64,000 nucleotides of DNA, from the NCBI GenBank assembly GCA_963971575.1, contig OZ020624.1, positions 10,254,625 to 10,318,624 of the forward strand, written 5' to 3'. This document shows positions 1 through 10,182 of the stretch, in pieces. Numbering within the stretch: the first letter of the stretch is position 1; each line of letters starts with the position of its first letter. The notes beneath the pieces were generated by a model. It was not told the DNA's origin, made no database searches, and worked only from the letters and a program-made list of their open reading frames with translations. The DNA comes from Liopterus haemorrhoidalis (taxonomy: Eukaryota > Arthropoda > Insecta > Coleoptera > Dytiscidae). The translations under genes were made by a program, and so were the position numbers.

Positions 1-899
1 TTATGTGGCACCGAGCTAAGAGTTCTTTTCCAATAAAAATACATAATATTTACAATTGTTATTGTATATATACAACTTATATCTAAATTATATCACAGGA
101 AAAAAATAAATACAAAATAACCTGTTAAAATGCATGGGATTGTAGTTAAGATTCTGGTATTAAGTAATGTTGTTTAATATTACCTTAGGTCATTTATTCT
201 ACCAGTGCGTTCTTTCTTCATAGTCTGCTAACCTGCTAATTTCTGGATTAGGGTGTTTAATAACTTTAAAACAGAGGTAAGATTTATCCGTTTACCGATT
301 TACCAGTTAAATTAGTGTAAATTAAACAAAAATTAAGATGAATAATCTCACTTTATTATTAAACTAGCAGCGTACCCGGTCTAACCGAAAAAAAGCAGCC
401 GTAGCCGGTTTAGACCGGGCCCATGTCGGAGTGGGTTCAAATTAGATTTGGTGCGAATCATTTTAGTATGGTCTAATTATATATTTTGTTTTACTCTACC
501 ATTGTATAAATATTTGCTTGTACACAAATAATTTAATTGAGGACTTCTTTATAAATGGCATTAGTAGTATAGTTACTTGATGATAATATGAATAAAGGTT
601 CCGCTGTATTAATTCGCGAAAATGTCATATACAGTTGTCCATGTGAGATGCACCCATCGTTCAAGTCGACACCGGCAACGTGAAGCGTTTAACTTTGTGC
701 TTTTTTAATTGTCATTAAAGAAGAAAATTTGGTAGGAAATTGATTACTTTTAAAATTGAATGGTAGATCCGGTCCTAGTGTAATTTTTTAAGTACAAACA
801 GAGCATCCAACTTATATATTTATGTACAGATGTATTGAATAGAAAAGATTTATTTATTTATTTTCAACAACTTTTCTTGTTAAGCAACATATTTTATGT
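1..899. other. AT-rich intergenic DNA, no gene
   Basis: No open frame with recognisable protein content is present. The only structure I see is an imperfect inverted repeat at 375-387 and 405-419 (CCCGGTCTAACCG against CGGTTTAGACCGGG), a possible hairpin in an otherwise featureless AT-rich stretch. Confidence 0.5.
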
Positions 900-1888
900 T
901 AAGTCAATAATACGTGATATATTTCCTCTAGCCCCCCAAATATGCTTATATATCTTATTAAAAACTGCACTAAACAGAAAATAATTGTTTCTACATTCTA
1001 AGGAAATTGTCATATATACATTTTAGATGTAAAATAAATATTGTGAATGTGAGATATTTCAAGAATTTAGTTTTAGCTTCCCCCAGCTTCAAAGCAAACT
1101 GCAGACAACAAAAAAGATCTATTTCTTATTATAAAAAAATTTATATCATGCGTTTTTGCTCTTAAGTCAATAATAAATGAAATATTTCAAAATGTTGTTT
1201 TAGGGCCCCCGCCTCCCGTAACTCACCAAATATTCAAATTTAAAAAAAACAATGTATATAAAAAAACATAAATAAATTATTTTCTAATTATAAATAATTT
1301 TGGTCCTATTCGTTTTTGCTATTTAGTGAATAATATGTAAAATATTTAAACAGTATTGTCTTAAAGTGACTTCCCAAAATATGCATTTAAATGAAATAAT
1401 TCATTCAACAAAAATTATTTGTTCGCTTGTTATAAACAATTTTTGTCACATCTACGTTTTTGCTGTTGTCAATAATATGGGAGATACAGTAGAATCCCAG
1501 TTATCCGAGTCACGACTACCCGAGTTCCGTATTAACCGAGTCTAAAGTCATTTTTTAAATTCCGGATTATTCGATATTGGTTCGGAATTTATCCGCTTTA
1601 TTCGTGCTTCAAGTCGGTGATTCCCCTATTTATATCACAAACGATGACAAACCAGATCGTTCGTAGTTTACAGTCGGATGTGCTGTGGATTGCAGTAATA
1701 TACGTACATAAGTCGAAATTACATTCCGTAATATATGTACATATAATCGCGTTATCCAAGTTTTCGTTTATCCGAGGCAGGTGTCCTCGTTACCTCATAA
1801 CCAGATAACTGGCATTGTACTGTATTTTAAATTTTTAGTTTTAGGGTCTCCGCGCGTATTTCTCCAAATATTCAACCAACTGAAAAAC
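900..1888. repeat. Degenerate tandem repeat, about 130-160 bp period
   Basis: The phrase GTCAATAATA followed by a run resembling GAAATATTTCAAAATGTTG and then a G/C-rich TAGGGCCCCC-type patch recurs near 904, 1035, 1165, 1327 and 1468. The last unit is interrupted by the small DNA element at 1487-1822 and resumes at 1825 (TTTTAGGGTCTCCGC). Units are strongly diverged, so this looks like an old array or an internally repetitive TE. It has no coding content. Confidence 0.5.
1487..1822. mobile_element. Non-autonomous pogo/Tigger-like MITE
   Basis: The left end CAGTAGAATCCCAGTTATCC and the reverse complement of the right end, CAGTACAATGCCAGTTATCT, form imperfect terminal inverted repeats. Each end is bordered by TA (1485-1486 and 1823-1824), the target duplication of the Tc1/mariner/pogo group. 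The 'CAGT...TTATCCG' start is characteristic of pogo/Tigger elements. At 336 bp it is far too short to encode a transposase; the 63-codon open frame inside it has no homology I recognise and is treated as chance. Confidence 0.8.
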
Positions 1889-2035
1889 TGCTATGACGAA
1901 GCCGTTCCATAAGCCGTGTTGGCGACTTTGCCTTTGCATTTCCTGTTAGGGCTTCGATCAGTTTAGTCTGCGTCACTTCGAATTGTTCATGTTGCTTTTT
2001 TAATATGCTCGCTAGTTGATCTGGATCAACTGCCA
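1889..2035 (-). pseudogene. Truncated second gag start of the gypsy element
   Basis: Read on the minus strand, this repeats the first ~49 codons of the gag gene whose other copy starts at 7801 (MAVDPDQLASILKKQ...). It directly follows a PBS and an LTR at 2033-2232, so the 3' LTR of the main element also acts as 5' LTR of a second, cut-off copy. Homology stops abruptly at 1889. This suggests a tandem LTR-internal-LTR-internal array later truncated, or unequal recombination between LTRs. Confidence 0.75.
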
Positions 2036-2047
2036 TCCTCGTCGCCA
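2033..2047 (-). other. Primer-binding site (tRNA-Ser type), second copy
   Basis: On the minus strand the 15 bases TGGCGACGAGGATGG lie 3 bases downstream of the LTR. They match the complement of the 3' end of tRNA-Ser(GCU) including CCA, the primer used by Mag-like gypsy elements. Its presence after the 3' LTR is what shows that a second element start lies here. Confidence 0.8.
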
Positions 2048-2050
2048 ATT

Positions 2051-2232
2051 TGTTATATCGTGTAATATATAAAAACGCAAGTATTGAATTATTAAATAGT
2101 TTTTAATAATTAAATATGACAAGTACAAACGAAAAAGGAAACCAAAAACAGTAATGTCATCGAAGTCTCGTACCATGGTGATGATGTGAATGTGTCATCT
2201 TCATGTCATTACCATAGTGAAGAGTCCATGCA
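2051..2232 (-). repeat. LTR (3' LTR of the gypsy element)
   Basis: This 182-bp repeat reads TGCATGGACTC...TATAACA on the minus strand, with the usual TG...CA ends. A purine-rich tract (minus strand GGGAACAAAGGGGT, 2233-2246) precedes it, as expected for a polypurine tract. It matches the interrupted 5' LTR (7816-7936 plus 14846-14908) closely, with scattered substitutions. Confidence 0.85.
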
Positions 2233-2315
2233 ACCCCTTTGTTCCCAAAAAATGAAAAACTGAAAACCCGAAACAAAATATTAGTTTGTGTATGTGTTAC
2301 TAGATGGACATAATA

Positions 2316-5300
2316 TTAATCGTTTAGGTTTCGAACGTATTCTTGTAGATCGCAGTAGTTCCGTTTCGTGAAATATTCATTATTTGTGCTTAAGTCTTCT
2401 TCGAATCCAACTTCAACTCTTGGGTGTGTTACGACTTCCTCGAAACCTATTTCAGTTTTAAGGTCTTCTGCAGATTCATTTTCATTATTATCTGCGTGGT
2501 CTTCCGACATTATATTGGAGGGTGTAATTTGTAAAGATTCTTGTTTTTCCATTGGCATGGGCATATTGAATGTATTGTAGAATGACCTCAGACTTTTTGT
2601 TGGTTTATCATATTTGTTCAGATCGTATCTTCTTTTTAAAATTTGATTAGTATGACACGTCTTCAGCTTCCCATTTTCAAATACCTTGTACAAAACTTTC
2701 CCTATCTTCTGTGATATAACAGCTGGTTCCCAAGAACCTTTTCCATTTCTTTCATATTTTCGTATGAAAACAGGTTCGCCAGGATAAAAATCACGATCTC
2801 GTATACCATATTGTTTATTGAAATTTTCTTCAATTTTTTTATTGGGAATCTGAGAATATTATTGGGAATCTGTTTTCCAACAGGACGAATCAAAACTAAT
2901 GACGTTCTTATTTTTCTATTCATAATTGCTTCGGCTGGGCTTTAATTTCCTGATATGTTTATATTTGGTGTGATGCGATACATGAGTAGAAATTTTTGAA
3001 TGTTTTCATTCATGCTTCCTTCCCCCTTTAATTTTATTAATGCTCGTTTAAAAGTGTCCACAAACCTTTCTGCCTGGCCGCTAGATTGTGGATGATATGG
3101 TGGTGTACGAATATGTTTAATTCCGTTGCGTTCGCAGAATTGTGAAAAAATTGCGGACGTAAATTGGGAACCATTGTCTGAAACTAAAACTTCAGGCATT
3201 CCAAATCTGCAGAAGATCTTTTCCAGTTTCTCTAGGGTTGCATTTTTAGTGATATTTCTCATGATGAATATTTCGGGCCATTTTGAATAAGAATCAATTG
3301 CGATAAGATAATTGTATCCTTCAAATGGTCCTATGAAATCAATATGTACTCTCTGCCAAGGTTTGCTGGAGAGAAGCCATGATGCCAAATTCGTTTTTAT
3401 TGGCATTTTAGCAATGGATGCACACTTGGCACAGTTATGTAGCAATTCTGCAATATGTTTGTCAAGTCCAGGCCAATAAACGTAGCTTCGTGCTAAAGAC
3501 TTCATTTTAGTTATACCAAGGTGCCCTGAGTGAAATTGTTTTAATATTGGTATTCGAATACCTTGAGGAATTACAATTCTGTCTTGAACCATAAGACATC
3601 CATTTACACATGACAGTGATAATTTCCTGTCGAAGAATGTTCTTAGTTGTGGGTTTTCAAATTTAGTAGGCCAATTTGTTCGCATGAACGTAAATACTTG
3701 CTGTATGAGTGGATCTTGTCTTGTTGCTTCTTTAATCATGTTAGCAGTAACCGGCAATCCTCGTATGGAATCGGAATATATACGTTGAACTTCTTCTATT
3801 TTAACCGATGCAATAATACAGTCTTCTGATGTATTTGTCTTATTAGATATCAATCTTGACAAAGCGTCAGCTTGTCCGAATTTTGAAGTATTTCTGTATT
3901 CTATTTCAAAGTCGTAGGATTGCAAAATAAGAGCCCATCGTTGGAGGCGATTTGCTGTGTAAACTGGAATTCCCTTTTTGAATCCAAATAATGATAATAA
4001 CTGTTTGTGGTCTGTTAGAAATTTAAATTTTCTGCCATGTAACATGCGGTGAAATTTCTGAACTGCAAAAATTAATGCTAGGGCTTCCTTCTCTATCTGA
4101 CTGTAATTTCTTTGAGTGGCTGTTAAAGTGCGTGATGCATGCATGACTGCTTTTTCAGAACCATCTTCAAATTTATGTGATATGACTGCACCTATTCCAG
4201 TATTGCATGCGTCAGCAGCTACTATGATTTGCTTCTGTGGGTTATAATGTGTCAGAAGAAGATCTGAAGTGAGAACATCTTTACATTTCTGGAAAGCGAT
4301 GCGACAATTATCTGACCAAACCCATTTACTATTTTTCTTCAGAAGTGAATGTAACGGTGCACGAAGTTTATGCATTTCTAGAACGAATTGTCCGTAATGA
4401 TTTATCATGCCAAGGAATGATCGCAACGAAGGTATGTCGGTTGGTGATGGCATGTTTTTGATAACCTCAATTTTGTCTGGATCAGGTCGGCGCCCGTTTT
4501 TGTCTATTATGAAACCTAAATATTTGATTTCTGGCATAAAAAAGTTGCATTTATTTAAGCGAACCTTAAGCCCGCATTCATCGATACGTTGTAACATCTT
4601 ATTTATCTGGTCAAAGTGATTCTGTTTCGTTGAACTGACTATTAGTATGTCGTCAAGATACGCCGTTACGCCTGGTAAATCTGCTAGCATAGTATCCATT
4701 AGTAATTGGAATATACCTGGTGCTGATTTAACTCCAAAAGGAAGTCCATTATAAACGAATAATCCTTTGTCTGTGTTTATCGCAAAAAGTTTTTTTGATT
4801 CATCGTCAATCTCGATTTGTAAATAAGCATCCGCCAGATCAATTTTTGAAAAGTATTGCCCCCCGTTTAACGTTGTGAAGATATCATCTGGTAACGGAAG
4901 GGGATGTGTGTGAAGTTCAAGTGCATTATTTAAACCTGTAGAAAAATCAGCGCATATGCGTATTGAACCCTTTGATTTTTTAACAACAACTATTGGCGCA
5001 GCCCACTCTGAATAGTTTGTTTTCGTGATGACACCTAGGTTTTCTAGCCTATCTAATTCTTTTTCAACGGTATCTAGTACTGAGTACGGAACTGGACGTT
5101 TAGGGCAAAATACCTGTTTCGATTTCTCCTTGAGTTGTAAGCAAGATTTCATGAATGTACATTTTCCTAAGTCAAGCGTATCATTACAAGCATGCGGAAA
5201 TTTTTGGCGCAGTTCTTTTAGAAAATAATTTTCGTTAAACTGAATATTCTTTGTATTCCTATCAAAAATTTTACTGGAAAATATATTATTGCATATATTG

Positions 5301-5428
5301 TTTATTGGGATGTTCCATAAACCAAGCTCTTCTATCCAATCTATACCCAAAAGATCTGTACCAGGTCTGTTTACTAAATAACAAGTGCCTTGTGTTGTTA
5401 TATTATTGAATGAATATATGCAATTTAA
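2316..5428 (-). pseudogene. pol: Ty3/gypsy pol (RT, RNase H, integrase), nearly intact
   Basis: Reverse transcriptase, RNase H and integrase of a Mag-like gypsy element follow each other on the minus strand. RT is shown by the SKIDLADAYLQI block and the catalytic YLDD at 4649-4660. RNase H is shown by ADACNTGIGAV and the TDHKQLL block. Integrase has an HHCC zinc region (HSGHLG...CAKC), the catalytic core (HIDFIGPF, SDNGSQF, HPQSSGQAE) and a GPY/F-like C-terminus ending in a HTNQ motif near 2650. Lesions are few: an in-frame TAA at 2942-2944 before a SPAEA motif, and a 20-bp tandem duplication near 2840-2880 that shifts the frame; the C-terminal part continues in another frame to the stop at 2316. 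The protease-RT junction is broken by the insert at 5429-6610; removing it with one TTAA leaves the frame open. The apparent N-terminal extension upstream of 5428 is therefore not pol. Confidence 0.92.
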
Positions 5429-6610
5429 GGGACTATTACCGGTTAGAAAGGCAAAAAATGACCTATAATTAAATATTTTTTTTCTCGTTTCCTTTATTAT
5501 AGAACGTTGTGCAACTTTTTTTATTTTATTAATATTATATTCAAGTATATAATTTTTTTTTTTTTTTTTTTTCAATACATAGATAATTATATAGATGGCG
5601 CCAAAGTTCAGTAACAAAAAATTATGATGCTCCATGGCCCGGGGTTAATCTCGAAATTGACAAGTCTGAAACAAAAAATTCAAAAATAATTTTAAAGATG
5701 AAGGTGTCTTACATCGTAATTTACCACCTATTATAAAAAAAAGGGTGTAAAAACAAAATGGCGGATAGAATAATTTTTTTTTTCTAAAAATCATGTTTTT
5801 TTCCCCTTTTACCCTTATCATTTTTTTTTTTTCAAATTTTTTTTGCAATTTTCTGGTAAATTACGGTAGAGAACATCAAAATGAACAAAATTCACTAAAT
5901 TTTAAAAATATCCGTTGTGTAGTTATGGAGAATAAGTCTGGGACGATTGAAAAAACACCATTTCGAGAAAATCACTTTTAAAGTTTTTTTTAATATTTGT
6001 ATTGTAATATTTAAAAAACAAATAAGTTTCAGCCCTTACAATTGGTTAATCAGCAATCCCTGGTCCATATAAAAGTACTCCCGAATCAATCATTTGTTGC
6101 TGTTCCTCTTGCTGAGCAGTTTGCTTTGCCAAGCGAGCTTCCTTCGACGCCGCGGTACTCGCTTTATTGGCCATCTCAATGCGTTCCTCATATTTTTTTT
6201 AAACATAATCATACGCAGAGTGTCCAATTATGCATCCCATTACCTCCAATATTTTCAAGAGGGACGTTCTACCTTCATTAAATATTGCTAATGAAATATT
6301 AGCAGCCAACTCAGTAACTTCTCTTCCCACAAACGTATGTTTGGGAACGATAGCCCAAAGTGTTTTATATATATATTTTAATGTTTTATTATATGTATTT
6401 GAACAGAATAACGGTGTTGAGAAGCACACCTGCCGAAACTCGTCAAACCAGCTTTCGCGCACCGAAAAAGCGCATGCGCTAAAATTGCCACCAATTTCTT
6501 AGTTTTTTGAATTTCGTTATAAAAATTTAGGATATGATTTCTGAAGGTATAAGGAATCAAAAAATGTAAAAAAAAAAGATTTTTTGAAAATTATAACCGG
6601 TAATAGTCCC
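5429..6610. mobile_element. TTAA-flanked DNA transposon, Kolobok-like, deletion derivative
   Basis: Perfect 17-bp terminal inverted repeats GGGACTATTACCGGTTA are flanked on both sides by TTAA (5425-5428 and 6611-6614). Excising the element with one TTAA restores the gypsy reading frame across the site, which proves insertion. TTAA duplication is known for piggyBac and Kolobok; the G-rich TIR start and the transposase fragment inside favour Kolobok. The 1182-bp element contains T-rich filler and only the C-terminal part of a transposase. Confidence 0.85.
6046..6462 (-). pseudogene. C-terminal fragment of a Mutator/Kolobok-type transposase
   Basis: The minus-strand frame contains LWAIVPKHTFVGREVTELA, then an AIFNEGRTSLLKILEVMG block. 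After a nonsense codon or small shift near 6198 it continues as a lysine/glutamine-rich tail ending in LLYGPGIAD just before the stop. This order is what I recall of the C-terminus of a repeat-encoded arthropod transposase family ('Mutator-like transposase domain' in automated annotation). The catalytic N-terminal part is missing, so it cannot be active. Family assignment is from memory; a profile search would settle it. Confidence 0.6.
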
Positions 6611-7801
6611 TTAACTCTCCGATTAAATTTAAAGGCTCACCGGCTGCATTTTTAGCCAAATGTTCAGTTTTCTTATACATGGGTTTCCCAATTTGTTTCT
6701 AGAGATTATGGTGATATCTGAGGCTTTATCGATTTGTAATTGACAAGGGTGATTCTTTATTTTAATGTTAATATATTTTCTTTTGTCTTGTAATTTTATA
6801 TTTGAAACTGAAAATATTATGTTTGATTGAGTGGGGTTATTACGCATGTAATTACTTCGCTTGTAATTATCGCGAGAGCTGCAATTGCAAACTTTCCTTG
6901 TGTCCTGTCTTATGGCACAATTTACATGTGTGATTGTTGTAGCTGCAGTGACTTACAAAATGCATCGCGCCACATTTCCAACAAGGATAGGGCGGCATGT
7001 TAGATGTGTAATCGGGTGACTTTTGTTTATAATATTTATTGCCGCGTTTGGTGTCAAATTTAATTTTATTAACGCATGTTTGATTCTTTTGTTCTATGAG
7101 GGAATTATCTTGTTTTATCCTAGAGAATTTTCGACATTCTTCTGATATTTCTTTGAGAGTAATTTTAGGATCTTTTTCCATTTTTAAAAGGATATGGGTT
7201 CTAATCTCATCATCGGACAGGTCAGATAAGCCGGACACAAAAACTAGACCTTTGAATTGATCCTCCGTAATTGACCTTAACTTAAATTTCTCACATTCAC
7301 GGTTGACTCTTCCTGCGAACGTGGTGTGATCCTCAGTGGAATCTTTTATTAATTTAAAGCAGTTGTATCTCTGGTTAAAAATTGAAAACTTTGAGCAAAA
7401 TAAATCCTTAAGTTGTTCCACTGTTCCCAGAAAGGTCAAATCCCGGGGATGTTTAGGTAAGATAAAGTTAACATACCTGTCATAAACTGCAGGATGTAAT
7501 TTTCTAATTTATTAATTAGAAAATTTAAAGGTTATTACCTCACTTTAGAAGAGTCATCCAGATCACGACCATCTACCTCGAAAACATTTTCATATTTTAA
7601 ATACTATATCTGGAAATTTAAGTCTGCCTCTGGATCATAAATGAAATCTGTTATGCTATGACGAAACCGTTCCATAAGCCGTGTTGCTGACTTTGCCCTT
7701 GCATTTCCTGTTAGGGCTTCGATTAGTTTACTCTGCGTCACTTCGAATTGTTCTTGTTGCTTTTTTAATATGCTCGCTAGTTGATCTGGATCAACTGCCA
7801 T
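6611..7801 (-). pseudogene. gag: Gypsy gag and protease, frame-shifted
   Basis: Gag starts at the ATG at 7799-7801, which lies inside the PBS (MAVDPDQLASILKKQQEQFEV); an upstream TTG in the same frame is not a likely start. Capsid-like sequence continues through a decayed part at 7440-7604, where several stops and shifts occur (a YENVFEVDGRDLDDSSKVR block is readable), then an open stretch 6867-7439. That stretch ends in a zinc knuckle (CWKCGAMHFVSHC) and a second, degraded one (CKLCHKTGH). The protease follows at 6629-6847: its active-site block reads DKASDITIIS where DTGA/DTAS is expected, so a catalytic-site residue neighbour is altered. Not functional. Confidence 0.85.
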
Positions 7802-7812
7802 CCTCGTCGCCA
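7798..7812 (-). other. Primer-binding site of the gypsy element
   Basis: Minus-strand TGGCGACGAGGATGG, separated from the LTR end by three bases (7813-7815), is identical to the copy at 2033-2047. It fits priming by tRNA-Ser(GCU). It overlaps the gag start codon. Confidence 0.82.
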
Positions 7813-7815
7813 ATT

Positions 7816-7936
7816 TGTTATATCATGTAATATATATAAACACAAGTATTGAATTATTAAATAGTTTTTTTAATAATTAATATGACAAGTACAAAACGAA
7901 AAAGGAAACCAAAAACAGTAATGTCATCGATGTCTC
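7816..7936 (-). repeat. 5' LTR of gypsy element, proximal part
   Basis: This part matches 2051-2170 of the other LTR, then stops at GATGTCTC (7929-7936). The missing distal 63 bp reappear at 14846-14908 after a second GATGTCTC (14838-14845). The LTR was therefore split by an insertion that duplicated 8 bp. The two parts sum to 184 bp against 182 bp for the intact copy. Confidence 0.88.
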
Positions 7937-8059
7937 CACAGAACACAATATATTAAGAACGGACACTGGCAGCAAAAAAAAAATAGTACGTTCCCTCTAG
8001 GAATATACCAATGAACTAAACAACAACAACCGCCAAATTTAAATTTTACTATCCCCGCA

Positions 8060-8222
8060 GGGGAAGTTCATAATGGCCATAACACCTGGCCATTTGTCGA
8101 GCTTTCGGGCCTGATGATCCCGCGTACCCTCAATCACGCAAGGGAAATTCATAATGGTCGCATCACCTGACCATAAAGAGCTTTTGGGCCTGATGATCCC
8201 ACGTACCCTGAATCACATATCA
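8060..8222 (+). repeat. Two tandem ~81-bp repeats at the LINE 5' end
   Basis: The unit starting GGGAAGTTCATAATGGCC (8061) is repeated with substitutions from GGGAAATTCATAATGGTC (8142). Both contain GGGCCTGATGATCCC followed by GTACCCT. The arrangement is also visible in reverse at the 5' ends of copies 2 (30540-30700) and 4 (49680-49845). Tandem units at a LINE 5' end often form an internal promoter; that role is inferred. Confidence 0.7.
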
Positions 8223-8486
8223 TTTGGGAGGAGACAGTTCAGAGAAGCCGATTGTGGGAATAGGCTTATCTGTTGTCTCTTTGATCTCCCACTTAAATTC
8301 CTACCCACGTGTTTGCCGTGCGTGGAGACCCGTAACGCCGGAGAAGAGGGTCCTGGTCGGTTGAGGGAGACTGCTGCCCGCGGACAGTACGATCCCAAAA
8401 CGCCTTCTTTGGCCTCGGATTCGGTAAAACGGGAGGCTGAGTCTGGTCAGCTCAGTCAATCGGCTGGTGTCACGGTTCATGAATAG
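8154..8486 (+). CDS. Upstream ORF in the LINE 5' UTR (hypothetical, 110 aa)
   Basis: This ATG-initiated 110-codon frame lies ahead of ORF1 and ends in TVHE. The same frame is open over its full length in copy 2 (30269-30601, where the ATG has become TTG) and is partly preserved with compensating shifts in copy 4 (49418-49744). The protein is rich in Arg, Cys and Ser and I recognise no domain. Persistence across copies may only mean the copies are young. It could be a translated upstream ORF or noncoding UTR. Confidence 0.35.
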   Translation: MVASPDHKELLGLMIPRTLNHISFGRRQFREADCGNRLICCLFDLPLKFLPTCLPCVETRNAGEEGPGRLRETAARGQYDPKTPSLASDSVKREAESGQLSQSAGVTVHE

Positions 8487-8754
8487 AGTGGCTCCACTAC
8501 TGGATCGTGGATGCCGGGGTAATGCCGTGCCACTAGACAAGTATTCGGGGGTCTGTGGGAGCGGATGCAGCTCGCCCGGTTCCAGAGTTGGCTACTACTG
8601 GTTCTCGAGCGGGTCGAGCAGCCCGTGACTACTTCCCCCGATACTATATCATCCTGACATGCCTGGCGCAATGAGCCGGTTTGCGGCCAACGTCCCCTGT
8701 GTGGGGCTCCCTGGTGGGTGGGCATGGCAGGGTGATGAAACTTAGTATACGGGT

Positions 8755-10182
8755 ATGGCGACTACCCGGAGGGATCAATTTTCTTTAAATTCCGCCAAGG
8801 TTGAGAGTAAACTCCGTAAAAAATCAAACAAGAGACCTCGTCGTGATGCTCAGTCATCCGATGAGGGATGTGTAAGGCCTTCTCCCAAGAAGGTAGACAG
8901 CAGATCAGTTGAGTTTTGTGCGCCAGTGCCTCGTTTTCTTGTCGTGAAGGTGCAAGAAGAGGGAAAATCTTTTAAAGAGATGTCCCCCTTCTTTGTTGCC
9001 CGAACGCTGGGAAAAACGTGTCCAACTGGTATTAGGTCGGTAAGAAAACTGTCGGATGGAACATTATTAATTGAGGCAGAAACTGCGGCATCTTCAACGC
9101 TTCAGAAATGCGAAGGATTTGGCGAGTATCGTATCTCGGTACAGCCACATAAGGCACTGAATACTTCTCGAGTCGTCGTTACAGACCGTGACCTTGCGTA
9201 TGTTACGGAGGAAGAGTTTGTGCAGGAAATGGCATCGCAAGGTGTCATTGAATGTAGAAAACTTAACCCCCGAAACGGTAAGCCTTCTATTTCTATGATG
9301 GTATCTTTCGCTGGTACTAGGTGTCCAGCATCGGTTAAGGTGGGGTACAACGTTTGTAACGTTCGCCCCTACTATCCCAACCCGATGCGATGCTACAAGT
9401 GCCAGCGTTATGGTCACACCTCTAGTCGTTGTGGCAAACAGTCCATCTGTGCCAACTGCGGGCAGGATCAACATGAAGTTGAAAACTGTCCAAACGCGGC
9501 ACACTGCGTGAACTGTAAAGGTGCGCATGCATCGACTTCACGCCACTGCCCAACGTACTTAGAAGAGAAGGCTATTCAGGTCATCAAGACGAAAGATAGA
9601 ATACCGTATTTCGACGCCAAGAAGAAGTATAAAGAGACTGCGCCGGTCACTTTTGCGAAATCCTTCGCACAAGTAGCTGCAAAGAAGACAGCCAGTGTCC
9701 AGACTCAGACGGAGTCAGTGCTTCGTCCGACAGTAAAAACGTCAGTGACAGCTGCGTCACAAAAGTCCGACACGGAAAAGGTGGCGGAATCGGTCCAAGA
9801 GACCAGTGTTCAAACCCCACAACCAGGGGGATCGGGTCTGAATAAATCCCCCTCCCATATAGGAGAACGCACTCAACCTCAGTTCTCCCCACCACCTAAG
9901 GAGAAGACCCCACAGTCTTCTCCAAAAACGAGAAGCGACCAGAGAATGGTCGCTTCTACAAAGCCTTCATCAGTCGCTCCTGAAAAGGAGACTGATAAGG
10001 GACCCGTTGGTTCTCACTGGATACCAGTGAGAACAAAACAATCAAAAAAGGTGTCCAGTGTGTCCACCAAGGCACCTGGACAAACAAGTGAAACCGTGGC
10101 CGAGAAAATGGCTGTTGACCCGCAACCTAAGGGTAAACCAAAGATCATTAGGTTGCGGGGTAACTCCCCTAAACAAAAATGA
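8755..10182 (+). CDS. LINE ORF1, nucleic-acid-binding Gag-like protein
   Basis: The 475-residue protein would bind the LINE RNA and form the RNP. Its start is basic (KVESKLRKKSNKRPRR, a plausible nuclear-localisation stretch). A folded central part, about residues 55-205, precedes three CCHC zinc knuckles: CYKCQRYGHTSSRC (213-226), CANCGQDQHEVENC (232-245) and CVNCKGAHASTSRHC (251-265). The rest is a low-complexity Ser/Pro/Lys-rich tail. Knuckles in ORF1 are usual in the I and Jockey groups. The stop TGA overlaps the ORF2 start as ATGA. The ATG at 8755 is chosen because the paralogous copies begin with the same MATTRRD. Confidence 0.9.
   Translation: MATTRRDQFSLNSAKVESKLRKKSNKRPRRDAQSSDEGCVRPSPKKVDSRSVEFCAPVPRFLVVKVQEEGKSFKEMSPFFVARTLGKTCPTGIRSVRKLSDGTLLIEAETAASSTLQKCEGFGEYRISVQPHKALNTSRVVVTDRDLAYVTEEEFVQEMASQGVIECRKLNPRNGKPSISMMVSFAGTRCPASVKVGYNVCNVRPYYPNPMRCYKCQRYGHTSSRCGKQSICANCGQDQHEVENCPNAAHCVNCKGAHASTSRHCPTYLEEKAIQVIKTKDRIPYFDAKKKYKETAPVTFAKSFAQVAAKKTASVQTQTESVLRPTVKTSVTAASQKSDTEKVAESVQETSVQTPQPGGSGLNKSPSHIGERTQPQFSPPPKEKTPQSSPKTRSDQRMVASTKPSSVAPEKETDKGPVGSHWIPVRTKQSKKVSSVSTKAPGQTSETVAEKMAVDPQPKGKPKIIRLRGNSPKQK

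Noticed and set aside
1617..1808. 63-codon ORF
   Set aside because: Lies wholly within the 336-bp pogo-like MITE and has no protein-like features.
5435..5635. N-terminal extension of pol
   Set aside because: Belongs to the inserted TTAA element (lysine-rich translation of T-runs), not to pol.
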